A DNA stretch of 64,000 nucleotides. It comes from Alphaproteobacteria bacterium AO1-B (GTDB lineage: Bacteria > Pseudomonadota > Alphaproteobacteria > Rhizobiales > Stappiaceae). The stretch lies in contig MLAX01000004.1 in assembly GCA_001890945.1 (NCBI GenBank), forward strand, positions 124,001 through 188,000, written 5' to 3'. Positions within the stretch are counted from its first letter, which is position 1, and every line of letters begins with the position of its first letter. Both the position numbers and the translations under genes were made by a program. Of the stretch, positions 45,345 to 54,809 are shown piece after piece. Below the pieces are notes generated by a model. The model did no database searches, had not been told where the DNA came from, and was given only the letters and a program-made list of their open reading frames with translations.

Positions 45345-46670
45345 GTGAAGGCGCTTTTTGCGGAAATTGATTCGCTTATGGCTACGGAAATTTATGGCCG
45401 TGTAGCCGCCGTTCAGGGGCTGCTTGTCGAGATTGCCGGACCCATTCACGAAATGAGTGTCGGATCCCGTTTGTTGATCGACAGTGGTGAGGATAACCCG
45501 CAGGTTCCTGCAGAAGTTGTAGGTTTCCGGGAAGGGCACGCGCTGTGTATGCCTTTCTCCGGTCTTGAAGGAGTGCGGATGGGATGCAAGGCCGTAATCA
45601 CCTCCCGGGAGAGCGTTGTTCATCCGAGTAATGCCTGGCTTGGCCGAGTGATTAATGCTCTTGGTGAACCGATTGATGGTAAAGGACCTCTTCCAAATGG
45701 CGGTCTGCCTCGCAAATTGCGAAGCGCACCTCCGCCGGCCTCTGAACGGGCCCGGGTGGGGCCACCGCTGGATCTTGGTGTCCGTGCACTCAATACCTTC
45801 GTTACGTGCTGTGAAGGTCAGCGTATGGGTATCTTCGCCGGTTCGGGCGTTGGTAAATCTGTGCTTATGTCGATGCTGGCCCGAAACACCCAGTGCGACA
45901 CGGCTGTGATCGGGTTGATCGGTGAACGTGGCCGGGAAGTACAGGAGTTCATTGAAGACGATCTTGGCGAAGAAGGTTTGGCCCGGTCTGTGGTTGTGGT
46001 CGCGACTTCCGATGAGAGTGTGTTGATGCGGCGGCAGGCAGCTTATCTTGCTATGACGGTCGCAGAACATTTCCGGGACGAGGGCGAAAAAGTCCTGTGC
46101 ATGATGGATTCGGTAACCCGATTCGCTATGGCGCAACGGGAAATCGGCCTTTCCATCGGGGAACCGCCCACATCAAAAGGATATACACCGACGGTCTTCA
46201 CCGAATTGCCGCGCCTTCTGGAGCGGGCTGGTCCCGGCAAAACCGGATCAGGCTCGATTACGGGGCTCTTCACTGTTCTTGTGGAAGGCGACAATCACAA
46301 CGAACCTGTGGCGGATGCTGTGCGCGGGATCCTGGACGGGCACGTTGTGATGGAGCGCGGGATCGCGGAACGGGGACGGTATCCAGCAATTAATGTCTTG
46401 AAATCTGTATCGCGGACCATGCCGCGTTGTGTCCCTCCGGAGCAGCAACCTGTCTTGAGAAAGGCAAAGCAGCTTCTCTCCACCTATACGGATATGGAGG
46501 AACTCATTCGGCTTGGTGCCTACAGGCGGGGATCGGACCCGACTGTTGATGAGGCAATCTTTCGATTCGGGCCAATTGATGATTTCCTGAATCAGGGCAA
46601 AGACGAGTCGACAACAATTTTTGAAGGTTATGCGCAGCTTGCCAACCTTTTGGAAATGACTCAGGGATAG
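45345..46670 (+). CDS. fliI: flagellar type III export ATPase FliI
   Basis: FliI energises and chaperones export of flagellar subunits. It has the F1-beta-like fold with Walker A AGSGVGKS at residues 165-172, [17 protein letters not shown], Walker B-type [20 protein letters not shown], and [23 protein letters not shown]. The 441 aa length is normal. The GTG start at 45345 is supported by AGAGGA upstream, and an ATG at 45378 is a shorter alternative. It is divergent from ctrA, which suggests direct CtrA control. Confidence 0.96.
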   Translation: MKALFAEIDSLMATEIYGRVAAVQGLLVEIAGPIHEMSVGSRLLIDSGEDNPQVPAEVVGFREGHALCMPFSGLEGVRMGCKAVITSRESVVHPSNAWLGRVINALGEPIDGKGPLPNGGLPRKLRSAPPPASERARVGPPLDLGVRALNTFVTCCEGQRMGIFAGSGVGKSVLMSMLARNTQCDTAVIGLIGERGREVQEFIEDDLGEEGLARSVVVVATSDESVLMRRQAAYLAMTVAEHFRDEGEKVLCMMDSVTRFAMAQREIGLSIGEPPTSKGYTPTVFTELPRLLERAGPGKTGSGSITGLFTVLVEGDNHNEPVADAVRGILDGHVVMERGIAERGRYPAINVLKSVSRTMPRCVPPEQQPVLRKAKQLLSTYTDMEELIRLGAYRRGSDPTVDEAIFRFGPIDDFLNQGKDESTTIFEGYAQLANLLEMTQG

Positions 46671-46698
46671 ACTACCCGTGTAAGGGGAGTATTGAGTA

Positions 46699-47109
46699 AT
46701 GAAAACCCGAGACAGTTTGATCCGTTTGAAGCGGTTTCAGGTTGACGAAAAACGGCGGCAGCTCGCCCAGATCGAGAGCATGATATCCGAGTTCAACCGG
46801 ATGGCAGACGAGCTCGATGATCAGATTCGCACCGAGCAGGAGCGGACAGGGATTACCGACGTCAGTCATTTCGCCTACCCGACATTCGCAAAGGCTGCTG
46901 CTGATCGTAGAGACAATTTGCGAAATTCGGCCCATGAACTGGACGATCAGTTGCAACGCGCTCAGGACGAGCTCAGCGAGGCTATTGAAGATCTGAAGAA
47001 GTTCGAACAGCTGGAAGAGCGGGATCAGCAGCGCGAACGCACCGCTCAGGAAGCCGCAGAGCAGGAACAACTTGATGAAGTTGCGGCGCGTGGACGGTCC
47101 AGATACTGA
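46699..47109 (+). CDS. fliJ: flagellar export chaperone FliJ
   Basis: FliJ is the small coiled-coil stalk of the flagellar export apparatus. The 136-aa protein is almost entirely charged helix (LIRLKRFQVDEKRRQLAQIESMISEF and LQRAQDELSEAIEDLKKFEQLEERDQQRERTAQEAAE-type heptads). It follows fliI by 28 bases with GGGGAG before its ATG. The family is weakly conserved, so the identification rests on length, coiled coil and position. Confidence 0.85.
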   Translation: MKTRDSLIRLKRFQVDEKRRQLAQIESMISEFNRMADELDDQIRTEQERTGITDVSHFAYPTFAKAAADRRDNLRNSAHELDDQLQRAQDELSEAIEDLKKFEQLEERDQQRERTAQEAAEQEQLDEVAARGRSRY

Positions 47110-47280
47110 GATCAGGAACGGTTTGTGAAACAGGCGCCGCGGCGGTTTTGGCCACGGCGTATAAATTGTGTGAGCCACTCGCCTTTATAAAGATATATTT
47201 GGAATACTATTCTCACGACATAAATTGCGGGACGAAATCGTCTTCTGAAATTGAATAAACCTTCTGCAGGAGCAACCAAT

Positions 47281-47724
47281 ATGCGGTTGATGATTGCACT
47301 ACTCCTGCCATTCGCAACTTTTTCATTCACACTCGGCATTACCCTCCCGCTGATGAGTGTTGAAAAACTCTATTTTCTGGAGGAGCGGCCGTCTCTGCTA
47401 GCGGTCATTCATGGTTTGTGGCTGGAAGGGGATGGAGCGCTAGCGGTGATCATCGCGTTGTTTTCCGTCGTGTTTCCTGCTGCAAAGATCATCGTTGTAC
47501 ATGTCGCGGTGATAACAGGCGCACGGCTGAGATCGCTCGCATTGCTGTCGACGCTCAGTAAGTGGTCCATGCTGGATGTGATGCTTGTCGCGCTGGTCCT
47601 CTTCGCGGCGAAAACCAGCGGTTTGGCGGCCGCCTCGATCCTGCCGGGGTTATGGTTTTATGCCAGCGCTACTGTTGCGACCGCACTTGCTGCAGCCTTG
47701 TGCCGGCGGGCGACCGGAGGATGA
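47281..47724 (+). CDS. PqiA-like integral membrane protein
   Basis: This 147-aa protein has four hydrophobic helices and the paraquat-inducible protein A pattern (TLPLMSVEKLYFLEERPSLLAVI; VFPAAKIIVVHVAVI; LSKWSMLDVMLVALVLFAAKTSGLA). It corresponds to one half of the duplicated PqiA. PqiA-type proteins work with MCE-domain proteins in envelope lipid transport, but no such partner lies nearby. GCAGGAG precedes the ATG at 47281. Its stop at 47722-47724 abuts the stop of the convergent DUF2336 gene with no gap. Confidence 0.78.
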   Translation: MRLMIALLLPFATFSFTLGITLPLMSVEKLYFLEERPSLLAVIHGLWLEGDGALAVIIALFSVVFPAAKIIVVHVAVITGARLRSLALLSTLSKWSMLDVMLVALVLFAAKTSGLAAASILPGLWFYASATVATALAAALCRRATGG

Positions 47725-48840
47725 TTATGCAAAAGCGAGCCTGCTAGAAACGGTCGCAACTGCGTCTGATTTTCTGCCTTTGCGATTTGCCTGGAAGTCA
47801 GAACACCGGCCCTCTTTAGACGCTTCCAACTCTTTAAGGTGCGCAGCGTAAGCGCCGATCCAGCTCGAACCCTTCTTTGACGGAATCCGAAGGTGGTCGC
47901 ACCGAGCTTTCACAAACAATGCAAAAGTTTGAGGTTGAAGGCCGCAACGGGCAGCCGTCCGCATGACGGTTTCCAGCTTTCCGTTGAAAACGGCGTCCTT
48001 GAAGGCTTTTTGCGCGATCCTTCCACGCAAGCTCATCAGCTCGATGACGTGGTTAAATCGCTGGTCCTGGAGCAAGAGTGTGATCAGCTCATCCGGTGTT
48101 GCACCGGCGCGTTGTGCATCAGGCCACAACAAGCTCATATCGTGATTGTCCAAGGCATGCCCAAGTTCCCGTCTCAGTTTCTTGATCTTCGCAATCTGAT
48201 CGAGCTGTTCCTGTGACAGGGCACCTTGAATGATTGACGTCAAACGCTTCTTTGCGTCTTCATTGACCATTGGCAACAATTGCTGACAGATCGCGGGCGT
48301 CAGATCCGATCTATGCGACAAGCTTTCCCGAACTTTGGTGTCTTCGGCAGCAAGCCGTACGAGGCAAACCATGGCATCTCGGGACAATCGAATTTCCCGG
48401 TTTCCGGCAAGGATACGGTGAATCGGGGTATCACCCTTTTGCGCAAGTGCGTCGGAGACTTCAGAGCTGAGGTCCGGACGGTGGGCAATGGCTTGCAGAT
48501 GCGCATTGCTCAGTTCTTGAATGAACTGAAGAAGATCTTCCTGTGAGAAGACAGGAGAAGACGCCAGGAGGGGGGATGCGATTGGTGCATCATCTTCCGC
48601 GATTTTTTTGGCCAGCGTATCGGGTATGTCTGGGCAGTTTGACAGTTTCTGCGCGAGGCGCACGCGGTCGTCGGCCGTGGCGTCGCTGTAAAGCTTGAGC
48701 GTTACCTCAGCAAATATCGTGAGTTCCGGTGTGGTGCGCTGGTCCAGATCATCAGTAACGAGCCTGCAAAGCTCACCGAACAGCGCCGCCCGTGCGGAAT
48801 CTGTACCTTCCTCGGCAAGTTTTAACAGCGTGACTGACAT
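47725..48840 (-). CDS. DUF2336-domain protein
   Basis: This 371-aa soluble protein belongs to the alphaproteobacterial DUF2336 group by its HEAT-like helical repeats (RVRLAQKLSNCPDIPDTLAKKIAEDD; LQAIAHRPDLSSEVSDALAQKGD; VRESLSHRSDLTPAICQQLL). Its function is not known. The ATG at 48840 follows a strong GAGGAGGAAAG site. Confidence 0.8.
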   Translation of the reverse strand: MSVTLLKLAEEGTDSARAALFGELCRLVTDDLDQRTTPELTIFAEVTLKLYSDATADDRVRLAQKLSNCPDIPDTLAKKIAEDDAPIASPLLASSPVFSQEDLLQFIQELSNAHLQAIAHRPDLSSEVSDALAQKGDTPIHRILAGNREIRLSRDAMVCLVRLAAEDTKVRESLSHRSDLTPAICQQLLPMVNEDAKKRLTSIIQGALSQEQLDQIAKIKKLRRELGHALDNHDMSLLWPDAQRAGATPDELITLLLQDQRFNHVIELMSLRGRIAQKAFKDAVFNGKLETVMRTAARCGLQPQTFALFVKARCDHLRIPSKKGSSWIGAYAAHLKELEASKEGRCSDFQANRKGRKSDAVATVSSRLAFA

Positions 48841-49114
48841 CTTTCCTCCTCTTAACACGGAAGGAAAGCTTCATACTGTTATTAATACGTTACCATTTAG
48901 TCCGAAAGTTAAAGATGACCTTGCGGAAATTTAGGATATCTCTTGATATTTTGCGACGTATATCGTCATAAATCGCAATGTATTGACTGATCGGGAGCAG
49001 ACATGGCTTCTGTTGAGCGAACGGCTAAAGACACCGAACCGGGATTGCCGTGGGCCTACGTCACCTCTAGCATACTGTCTTTCCAACGATAATTCTGTGC
49101 TGGTGGAAGCCTTT

Positions 49115-51385
49115 ATGACCGTCCTTATGCGTAGCCTTTGCCTGATCATTTTTCTCATGCTTGTTCCAGGTGCGGCCATCGCGCAAGACGCTGCTGATTC
49201 CACCCAGCAAGCAGACGAAATCAGCCAGGCGCGTGATGCACTGATCAAGATTTTAGAGGATCCTGATACCCGCGCGGCACTCATCAAACAACTGAGCGAA
49301 GACCAGCAGACGCCGGATAACGGCAGTGATCAAACTGGCGCGCAGTCCGAGCCCGCTACGGCGACACCAGTTGAGGCCAATGAGAGCTTTGTGCTGAGGG
49401 TGGGGGAATACACCCGCAAGCTTGCAGATGAAGTTGGCATCTTCCTCGATAGGGCCGGGCATTCGCTGAACGGACTGTATTTGATCCTCAAAGGGGATAT
49501 CCCGATCAAGTGGGATCGGGTTCAGACGGTATTTGTGCAGGTTGCGGCGGTCTTGATTGCCGCATACTTGGCTTTCTGGTCAGGTCAGTTGGTTGCTCGA
49601 AAAGCGTATGCCGGGCTCGCTCTCAAGGCGCGGTATGGTGGCGGGCTGATGCGGACATCCATTCTGGTTTTGTCGACCGTGATTGACGGCATCACGGTCG
49701 CAATCGGTTTGGGCGTTGGCTATTTTGTTGCTCTTCTGGCGTATGGCGGGTTTGCAGCTGGCGTCACCATTCAGGAAAGTCTTGCGCTCAATGCGTTTTT
49801 CATAACGGGCATGGCCAATGTCGCGCTTCGGTTTGTGTTTGCGCCGCGCCGTCCGGAGTTGCGATTGCTTCCCTTCGACGACCAGAATGCCCTTTATTGG
49901 TACACAAGGCTTCGGTTGTATATGTACTGGAACAACTTCGGCATATTTTTGCTTGTTCCCGTTTCCAACATTGCTGTTTCGTTTGTTCTTGGGAATGCGC
50001 TTCGCTTTTTGATCGTGCTCAGCGGTATGATCTACTTGATGGTGCTGATTGTGCGGAACCGCGTCCGGGTGCGGGAGGGAACGCAAGGATATGCGGAAAC
50101 ACTGCAGAGTAATCTGGCGCAAAGGGCTCTATCCAACCTTGGAAAGCTTTGGCATGTTGGCGCGCTCGGTTACATCATCGCGATCTTTGTCGTCTGGGTA
50201 ACCCGGCCGTTTGATGCAACAACCATCATCTTGCGGGCGACCGTCCTGTCGATTGTCACGATCATGGCAGGGATGGCGCTGTCATTGATCGTTACCCGAG
50301 CCATCAAGGGCGGAATACGACTGCCCGAAGATCTGAACACAAAACTTCCAGCACTCCAACACCGGCTAAATGCCTTTGTTCCACGACTGCTCAAGCTGGT
50401 TCGCTTCTTCGTCTTTATCGCAACCGTTCTCCTGCTCATTGAGGTTTGGGGGCTCTTCAGCATTCTGGATTGGTTGTCGTCTGAAACCGGCAATCGTCTC
50501 GTCAGCAGCTACGGGTCCGCATTCCTTGTTGTTCTGGTTGGTTTCGCTATCTGGTTGGCGTTGATGTCCTGGGTTGACCTGCGCCTGCAGTCGCGGCGCG
50601 GTCACATCGTTACCGCGCGCGAGCGAACACTTTTCCAACTGTTTCGGAATGCCGCGACCGTCGTCATTCTCGTGATGACCGTTTTGCTCGGACTGTCGGA
50701 AATCGGCATTGATATCGGCCCGTTGATCGCCGGTGCCGGTGTAGTGGGTCTTGCGATTTCATTCGGTGCTCAGACACTTGTGAAAGACATCATCACGGGC
50801 GCCTTCATTCAGATTGAGAATGCAATCAACCAGGGAGATGTTGTGACCGTCGCAGGCATCACCGGCACTGTTGAAGGCATTACCGTGAGATCTGTCCGGA
50901 TTCGCGATCTGAATGGGACGACACACATCATTCCATTCTCGTCTGTGGACATGGTGTCCAATTTCATGCGCGGTTTCTCGTATCACGTGGCCTTGATTGG
51001 GGTTTCTTACGATACAGATATCGCCGAGGCAAAAGAGGCGATGCAGGAAGCATTCCGGCGTCTCAAGGCGACCGACTACGGTTCCAAAATATATGAAGAT
51101 CTTGAAATGCACGGGGTCACAAACTTCGGTGCAAGTTCTATCGACATTCGTGCCCGGATCAAAACCACGCCAGGTGATCAATGGTCTGTCGGCCGGGCTT
51201 ATAACGAGTATGTCAAACAGGTTTTTGACGAGCGCAATATCGAAATTCCGTTCCCGCAAGTGACCTATCATGCAGCAACGCCAGCGTATGCGCAGGACGA
51301 TGTGCCAAAGGTCACGCAAGCCAAGGCCACCAAGAAACCGAAACCGCTCGCCGACGACGCGCCGGCGGAGGATGGCGACCGCTAG
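49115..51385 (+). CDS. large MscS-family mechanosensitive channel
   Basis: This 756-aa inner-membrane protein has a signal peptide (LCLIIFLMLVPGAAIA), a periplasmic segment of about 120 residues, and about ten hydrophobic helices. The MscS pore and beta domains follow (GPLIAGAGVVGLAISFGAQTLVKDIITGAFIQIENAINQGDVV, then VEGITVRSVRIRDLNGTTHIIPFS). MscS channels open under membrane tension to release solutes on osmotic downshock. The tail is Lys/Ala-rich. The ATG at 49115 is preferred because it begins the signal peptide. The open frame from 48983 adds 44 polar residues. Confidence 0.9.
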   Translation: MTVLMRSLCLIIFLMLVPGAAIAQDAADSTQQADEISQARDALIKILEDPDTRAALIKQLSEDQQTPDNGSDQTGAQSEPATATPVEANESFVLRVGEYTRKLADEVGIFLDRAGHSLNGLYLILKGDIPIKWDRVQTVFVQVAAVLIAAYLAFWSGQLVARKAYAGLALKARYGGGLMRTSILVLSTVIDGITVAIGLGVGYFVALLAYGGFAAGVTIQESLALNAFFITGMANVALRFVFAPRRPELRLLPFDDQNALYWYTRLRLYMYWNNFGIFLLVPVSNIAVSFVLGNALRFLIVLSGMIYLMVLIVRNRVRVREGTQGYAETLQSNLAQRALSNLGKLWHVGALGYIIAIFVVWVTRPFDATTIILRATVLSIVTIMAGMALSLIVTRAIKGGIRLPEDLNTKLPALQHRLNAFVPRLLKLVRFFVFIATVLLLIEVWGLFSILDWLSSETGNRLVSSYGSAFLVVLVGFAIWLALMSWVDLRLQSRRGHIVTARERTLFQLFRNAATVVILVMTVLLGLSEIGIDIGPLIAGAGVVGLAISFGAQTLVKDIITGAFIQIENAINQGDVVTVAGITGTVEGITVRSVRIRDLNGTTHIIPFSSVDMVSNFMRGFSYHVALIGVSYDTDIAEAKEAMQEAFRRLKATDYGSKIYEDLEMHGVTNFGASSIDIRARIKTTPGDQWSVGRAYNEYVKQVFDERNIEIPFPQVTYHAATPAYAQDDVPKVTQAKATKKPKPLADDAPAEDGDR

Positions 51386-51414
51386 CCGCACACTTCTCAT
51401 TTGCATTTTTCTGA

Positions 51415-51454
51415 GCCTCTGCCGGCTGGCTTGTCCTCTGGCAGGGGCTTTTCT
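51415..51454 (+). terminator. Rho-independent terminator between the MscS gene and glpD
   Basis: GCCTCTGCC (51415-51423) pairs with GGCAGGGGC (51440-51448, one G-T pair) and is followed by TTTTCTT. Confidence 0.75.
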
Positions 51455-51478
51455 TATGCGTGAATGAATTGTGATTGA

Positions 51479-51524
51479 TTTTCGACTGGTTTCGAATTAT
51501 TTTCGTTTTAGAAATCGCTCGAAA
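51479..51524 (+). promoter_or_regulatory. candidate GlpR operator upstream of glpD
   Basis: TTTCG occurs at 51480-51484, 51490-51494 and 51501-51505, a spacing of 10 and 11 bases that puts the copies on one face of the helix. The reverse complement CGAAA follows at 51520-51524. DeoR-family repressors bind such repeats. The array ends about 22 bases before the glpD ATG, where it could overlap the promoter. Confidence 0.45.
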
Positions 51525-51545
51525 TATACGGAGCCTTAGAGGACC

Positions 51546-53066
51546 ATGGCGGCGGACTACGATCTTTTGGTAATTGGTGGCGGGATCAATGGTGCAGGAA
51601 TTGCCCGTGATGCTGTCGGTCGGGGCGCGTCGGTTATGCTTGTTGAGATGGGAGATCTTGCGGGAGCAACCTCGTCTGCATCGACCAAGCTTATCCATGG
51701 CGGGTTGCGCTACCTTGAGTATTACGAGTTCGACTTGGTGCGCAAGGCGCTGAAAGAACGCGAGGTCCTCTGGAAGTTGGCGCCGCATATCGCCTGGCCA
51801 CTGCGTTTCATCCTGCCTCATCACAAGGATCTGCGTCCGGCGTGGCTGCTGCGGCTCGGCTTGTTCATGTATGACCATCTCGGCGGCCGCAAACTTCTTC
51901 CGGCGACAAAGACCGTGCCCCTGGATCAAGGGACCTACAGCAAGGGTTTGAAAAAGCTTTTCAAGAAGGGGTTTGAGTACTCAGATTGCTGGGTCGACGA
52001 TGCGCGTTTAGTGGTACTGAATGCCCGCGATGCCGCCGATCGCGGGGCTGAAGTCCTGACCCGCACAAAATGCGTCAGCGCCCGCCGGGAGGGAGATCAT
52101 TGGCAAGTTGTCCTGAAAGATCTGTCGTCCGGTACTGAGCGCACCGTTACAGCCTCCGTTTTGGTCAACGCTGCAGGGCCTTGGGTTGCGGAAATGTTGC
52201 GCGGGGTCGTCGGAGCAAACAATTCGTCGGCAATCCGCCTCGTTAAAGGCAGCCACATCATCGTGCCGCGTCAGTTCGAGCACGACCGGTGCTTCATTTT
52301 CCAGAACGGAGATGGCCGGATTGTATTTGCGATCCCGTATGAAAATGACTTTACGCTCATCGGGACCACCGACGTCGATTACCAGGATGACCTTGGCAAG
52401 GTGCAAATCTCTCAAGACGAGGTTGAGTATCTGTGCAAGGCGGTGAGCGAATATCTCGAGACGCCGGTAACTCCGGATGATGTCGTCCATACCTATTCGG
52501 GCGTGCGCCCACTTTATGATGATGGCGCGAAAGATGCGAAGGCTGCCACACGCGACTATGTCCTTGAGTTGGATGCCGGGGACAAGAAACCCGCCGTTCT
52601 GTCTGTGTTTGGCGGTAAAATCACAACGTATAGGAAGCTATCCGAACACGTTCTGGAAAAACTGAAACCACATCTGTCGTTCAAACGCGATGAGTGGACG
52701 GATCAGGACGTGTTGCCAGGCGGAAACTTCAACGTTCTGGCTTTTGATGAAGAAGTCTCAGCGCTAAAGGCTCATTATCCTTTCCTCGACAAGGCCTTCG
52801 CCACGCGCCTGATCCGCCTTTACGGCACTGATGCCCGCTCTATCTTGGGAAAGGCAGCGCAACTTTCTGATCTTGGTCAGCTGTTTGGCTACAATCTCTA
52901 TGAAGCCGAAGTGAAATGGCTCGTCAGCCGCGAATGGGCCCGGACCGCAGAAGATGTCTTGTGGCGGCGGACCAAATTGGGTTTGCGTTTGAGCGAAGTG
53001 GAAACAGCCGCGCTCGACAACTACCTCTCTGCTCATCTTGCGGAGTTGGTTGGCACTGCTGCATAG
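51546..53066 (+). CDS. glpD: aerobic glycerol-3-phosphate dehydrogenase GlpD
   Basis: GlpD oxidises glycerol-3-phosphate to dihydroxyacetone phosphate and passes electrons to quinone. The FAD-binding start DLLVIGGGINGAGIARDAVGRG, the substrate motif ASTKLIHGGLRYLEYYEF, and GGKITTYRKLSEHVLEKL near 350 are all typical. It has 506 aa. A terminator lies between it and glpK, so the two genes may have separate promoters although they act in the same pathway. AGAGGACC precedes the ATG. Confidence 0.96.
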   Translation: MAADYDLLVIGGGINGAGIARDAVGRGASVMLVEMGDLAGATSSASTKLIHGGLRYLEYYEFDLVRKALKEREVLWKLAPHIAWPLRFILPHHKDLRPAWLLRLGLFMYDHLGGRKLLPATKTVPLDQGTYSKGLKKLFKKGFEYSDCWVDDARLVVLNARDAADRGAEVLTRTKCVSARREGDHWQVVLKDLSSGTERTVTASVLVNAAGPWVAEMLRGVVGANNSSAIRLVKGSHIIVPRQFEHDRCFIFQNGDGRIVFAIPYENDFTLIGTTDVDYQDDLGKVQISQDEVEYLCKAVSEYLETPVTPDDVVHTYSGVRPLYDDGAKDAKAATRDYVLELDAGDKKPAVLSVFGGKITTYRKLSEHVLEKLKPHLSFKRDEWTDQDVLPGGNFNVLAFDEEVSALKAHYPFLDKAFATRLIRLYGTDARSILGKAAQLSDLGQLFGYNLYEAEVKWLVSREWARTAEDVLWRRTKLGLRLSEVETAALDNYLSAHLAELVGTAA

Positions 53067-53085
53067 TGCTGTCAAAACCTGACCG

Positions 53086-53113
53086 AACCGCCGGGAGCCG
53101 CCGGCGGTTTTTT
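53086..53113 (+). terminator. Rho-independent terminator between glpD and glpK
   Basis: AACCGCCGG (53086-53094) pairs with CCGGCGGTT (53101-53109) and runs into TTTTTT. It ends 35 bases before the glpK ATG. Confidence 0.85.
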
Positions 53114-53148
53114 AAAAAACAACAAGCATGAAATTTGGGAGGAGCGCC

Positions 53149-54642
53149 ATGGCCGGATGTGTGTTGGCGATTGACCAGGGCACTACGTCAAGCCGTGCCA
53201 TTGTCTTTGGTGAGGATTTTCAGCCGGTAAGTGTCGGGCAGCAGGAGTTTCCACAACACTTTCCAAAGTCTGGTTGGGTTGAGCACTCACCATCCGATAT
53301 TTGGACCAGCACGCTCCGTGTTTGCCGCGAGGCGATGGCAAATGCACCGGGCAACGGTGCCGATGTTGCAGCGATCGGGATTACAAACCAGCGTGAAACA
53401 ACGCTGGTCTGGGAGCGTAAAACCGGTGAGCCGGTCTACAATGCGATCGTGTGGCAGGACCGCCGGACCGCCGACTTTTGCGCAAAACTCCGCGCAGACG
53501 GTCTAGAGGCAAAATTCACAGCCAAGACTGGCTTGCTGCTTGATCCTTATTTCTCCGGGACAAAAATCGCCTGGATCTTGGACAATGTCGACGGCGTTCG
53601 TGCACGAGCCGAACGCGGCGAACTTGCGTTCGGAACGGTTGATAGCTGGCTGATATGGCATTTGACCGAAGGCGAGGTACATGCCACTGACGCGACGAAT
53701 GCGTCCCGGACGCTAATTTACAACATTCATGACAACACGTGGGATGCGGAGCTCTGCGAGCTTCTGAAAATCCCTATGAGCCTGCTTCCTGACGTCAAAG
53801 ACAGCGCGGATGATTTTGGGGTGGCCAAGGCGGATCTCTTCGGGCGGGAGTTGCCGATCCTTGGTGTTGCCGGGGACCAGCAGGCAGCCACTGTGGGACA
53901 GGCGTGTTTTGAACCGGGCATGGTTAAGTCGACCTACGGGACCGGCTGTTTTGCCTTGATGAATACGGGTGCGAACCCGGTCGCCTCTGCAAACCGGATG
54001 TTGACGACGATTGCTTACCGGCTGAATGGGGAAACAACATACGCGCTCGAGGGGTCGATTTTCATTGCAGGTGCCGCGGTCCAATGGCTCCGTGATGGCC
54101 TCGGCCTCATTGAAAATGCGGCCGACTCTCAGGCTCTTGCCGAACAAGCGGACCCAAACCAGGACGTCTATCTGGTCCCGGCCTTCGTCGGTCTCGGTGC
54201 GCCATACTGGGACGCGGATGCGCGTGGCGCGATGTTCGGGTTGACCCGGAACACCGGGCCAAAGGAAATCGCCCGCTCGGTTCTGCAAAGTGTTGGTTAT
54301 CAGACCAGTGACCTCATCTCTGCGATGCAGTCTGACTGGCCGGATGCGCATTCGCCCGTATTGCGTGTCGACGGGGGCATGACGGCGTCCGACTGGACGA
54401 TGCAGTTCCTGTCCGACATCCTTGGTGCGCCGGTGGATCGTCCGACCGTTGCTGAAACCACGGCCCTCGGCGCCGCCTGGCTCGCGGGAAGTCGGGCAGG
54501 CATCTGGCCTGGCCAGAAGGAATTCTCAGCCAAATGGAAACTGGAAAAACGGTTTGAACCCAATCTTGACCAGGATCGGCGGGAGCAGCTTCTGACCGGT
54601 TGGAATGACGCGGTCAGAAGAACGCGCTCCAATCTGGACTAG
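53149..54642 (+). CDS. glpK: glycerol kinase GlpK
   Basis: GlpK phosphorylates glycerol to glycerol-3-phosphate for GlpD. It belongs to the FGGY kinase family, with [16 protein letters not shown] at the N-terminus, [27 protein letters not shown], and the ATP-domain motif [28 protein letters not shown] near 400. It has 497 aa from the ATG at 53149, placed after GGGAGGAG. No glycerol facilitator gene lies beside it. Confidence 0.97.
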   Translation: MAGCVLAIDQGTTSSRAIVFGEDFQPVSVGQQEFPQHFPKSGWVEHSPSDIWTSTLRVCREAMANAPGNGADVAAIGITNQRETTLVWERKTGEPVYNAIVWQDRRTADFCAKLRADGLEAKFTAKTGLLLDPYFSGTKIAWILDNVDGVRARAERGELAFGTVDSWLIWHLTEGEVHATDATNASRTLIYNIHDNTWDAELCELLKIPMSLLPDVKDSADDFGVAKADLFGRELPILGVAGDQQAATVGQACFEPGMVKSTYGTGCFALMNTGANPVASANRMLTTIAYRLNGETTYALEGSIFIAGAAVQWLRDGLGLIENAADSQALAEQADPNQDVYLVPAFVGLGAPYWDADARGAMFGLTRNTGPKEIARSVLQSVGYQTSDLISAMQSDWPDAHSPVLRVDGGMTASDWTMQFLSDILGAPVDRPTVAETTALGAAWLAGSRAGIWPGQKEFSAKWKLEKRFEPNLDQDRREQLLTGWNDAVRRTRSNLD

Positions 54643-54653
54643 GCAGACAGTTA

Positions 54654-54680
54654 GGGCCCCGGCATTGCCGGGGCTTTTTC
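54654..54680 (+). terminator. Rho-independent terminator after glpK
   Basis: GCCCCGGC (54656-54663) pairs with GCCGGGGC (54667-54674) around a 3-base loop and is followed by TTTTT. Confidence 0.9.
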
Positions 54681-54809
54681 GTAATTACGCATTTCCAACA
54701 TGTCGAATCTAGTTATCTTTCGAACCGTGGAATCCTGTTTCCTGAGGGCTCAAGTTCTACTCAAAGAGAACGTTCCGATGGTTGTGGGCTATGCTTTTTC
54801 AAAAAAGAG

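Noticed and set aside
45330-46136. Open frame of 268 codons on the minus strand opposite fliI
   Set aside because: It is antisense to the conserved fliI ATPase and has no protein features.
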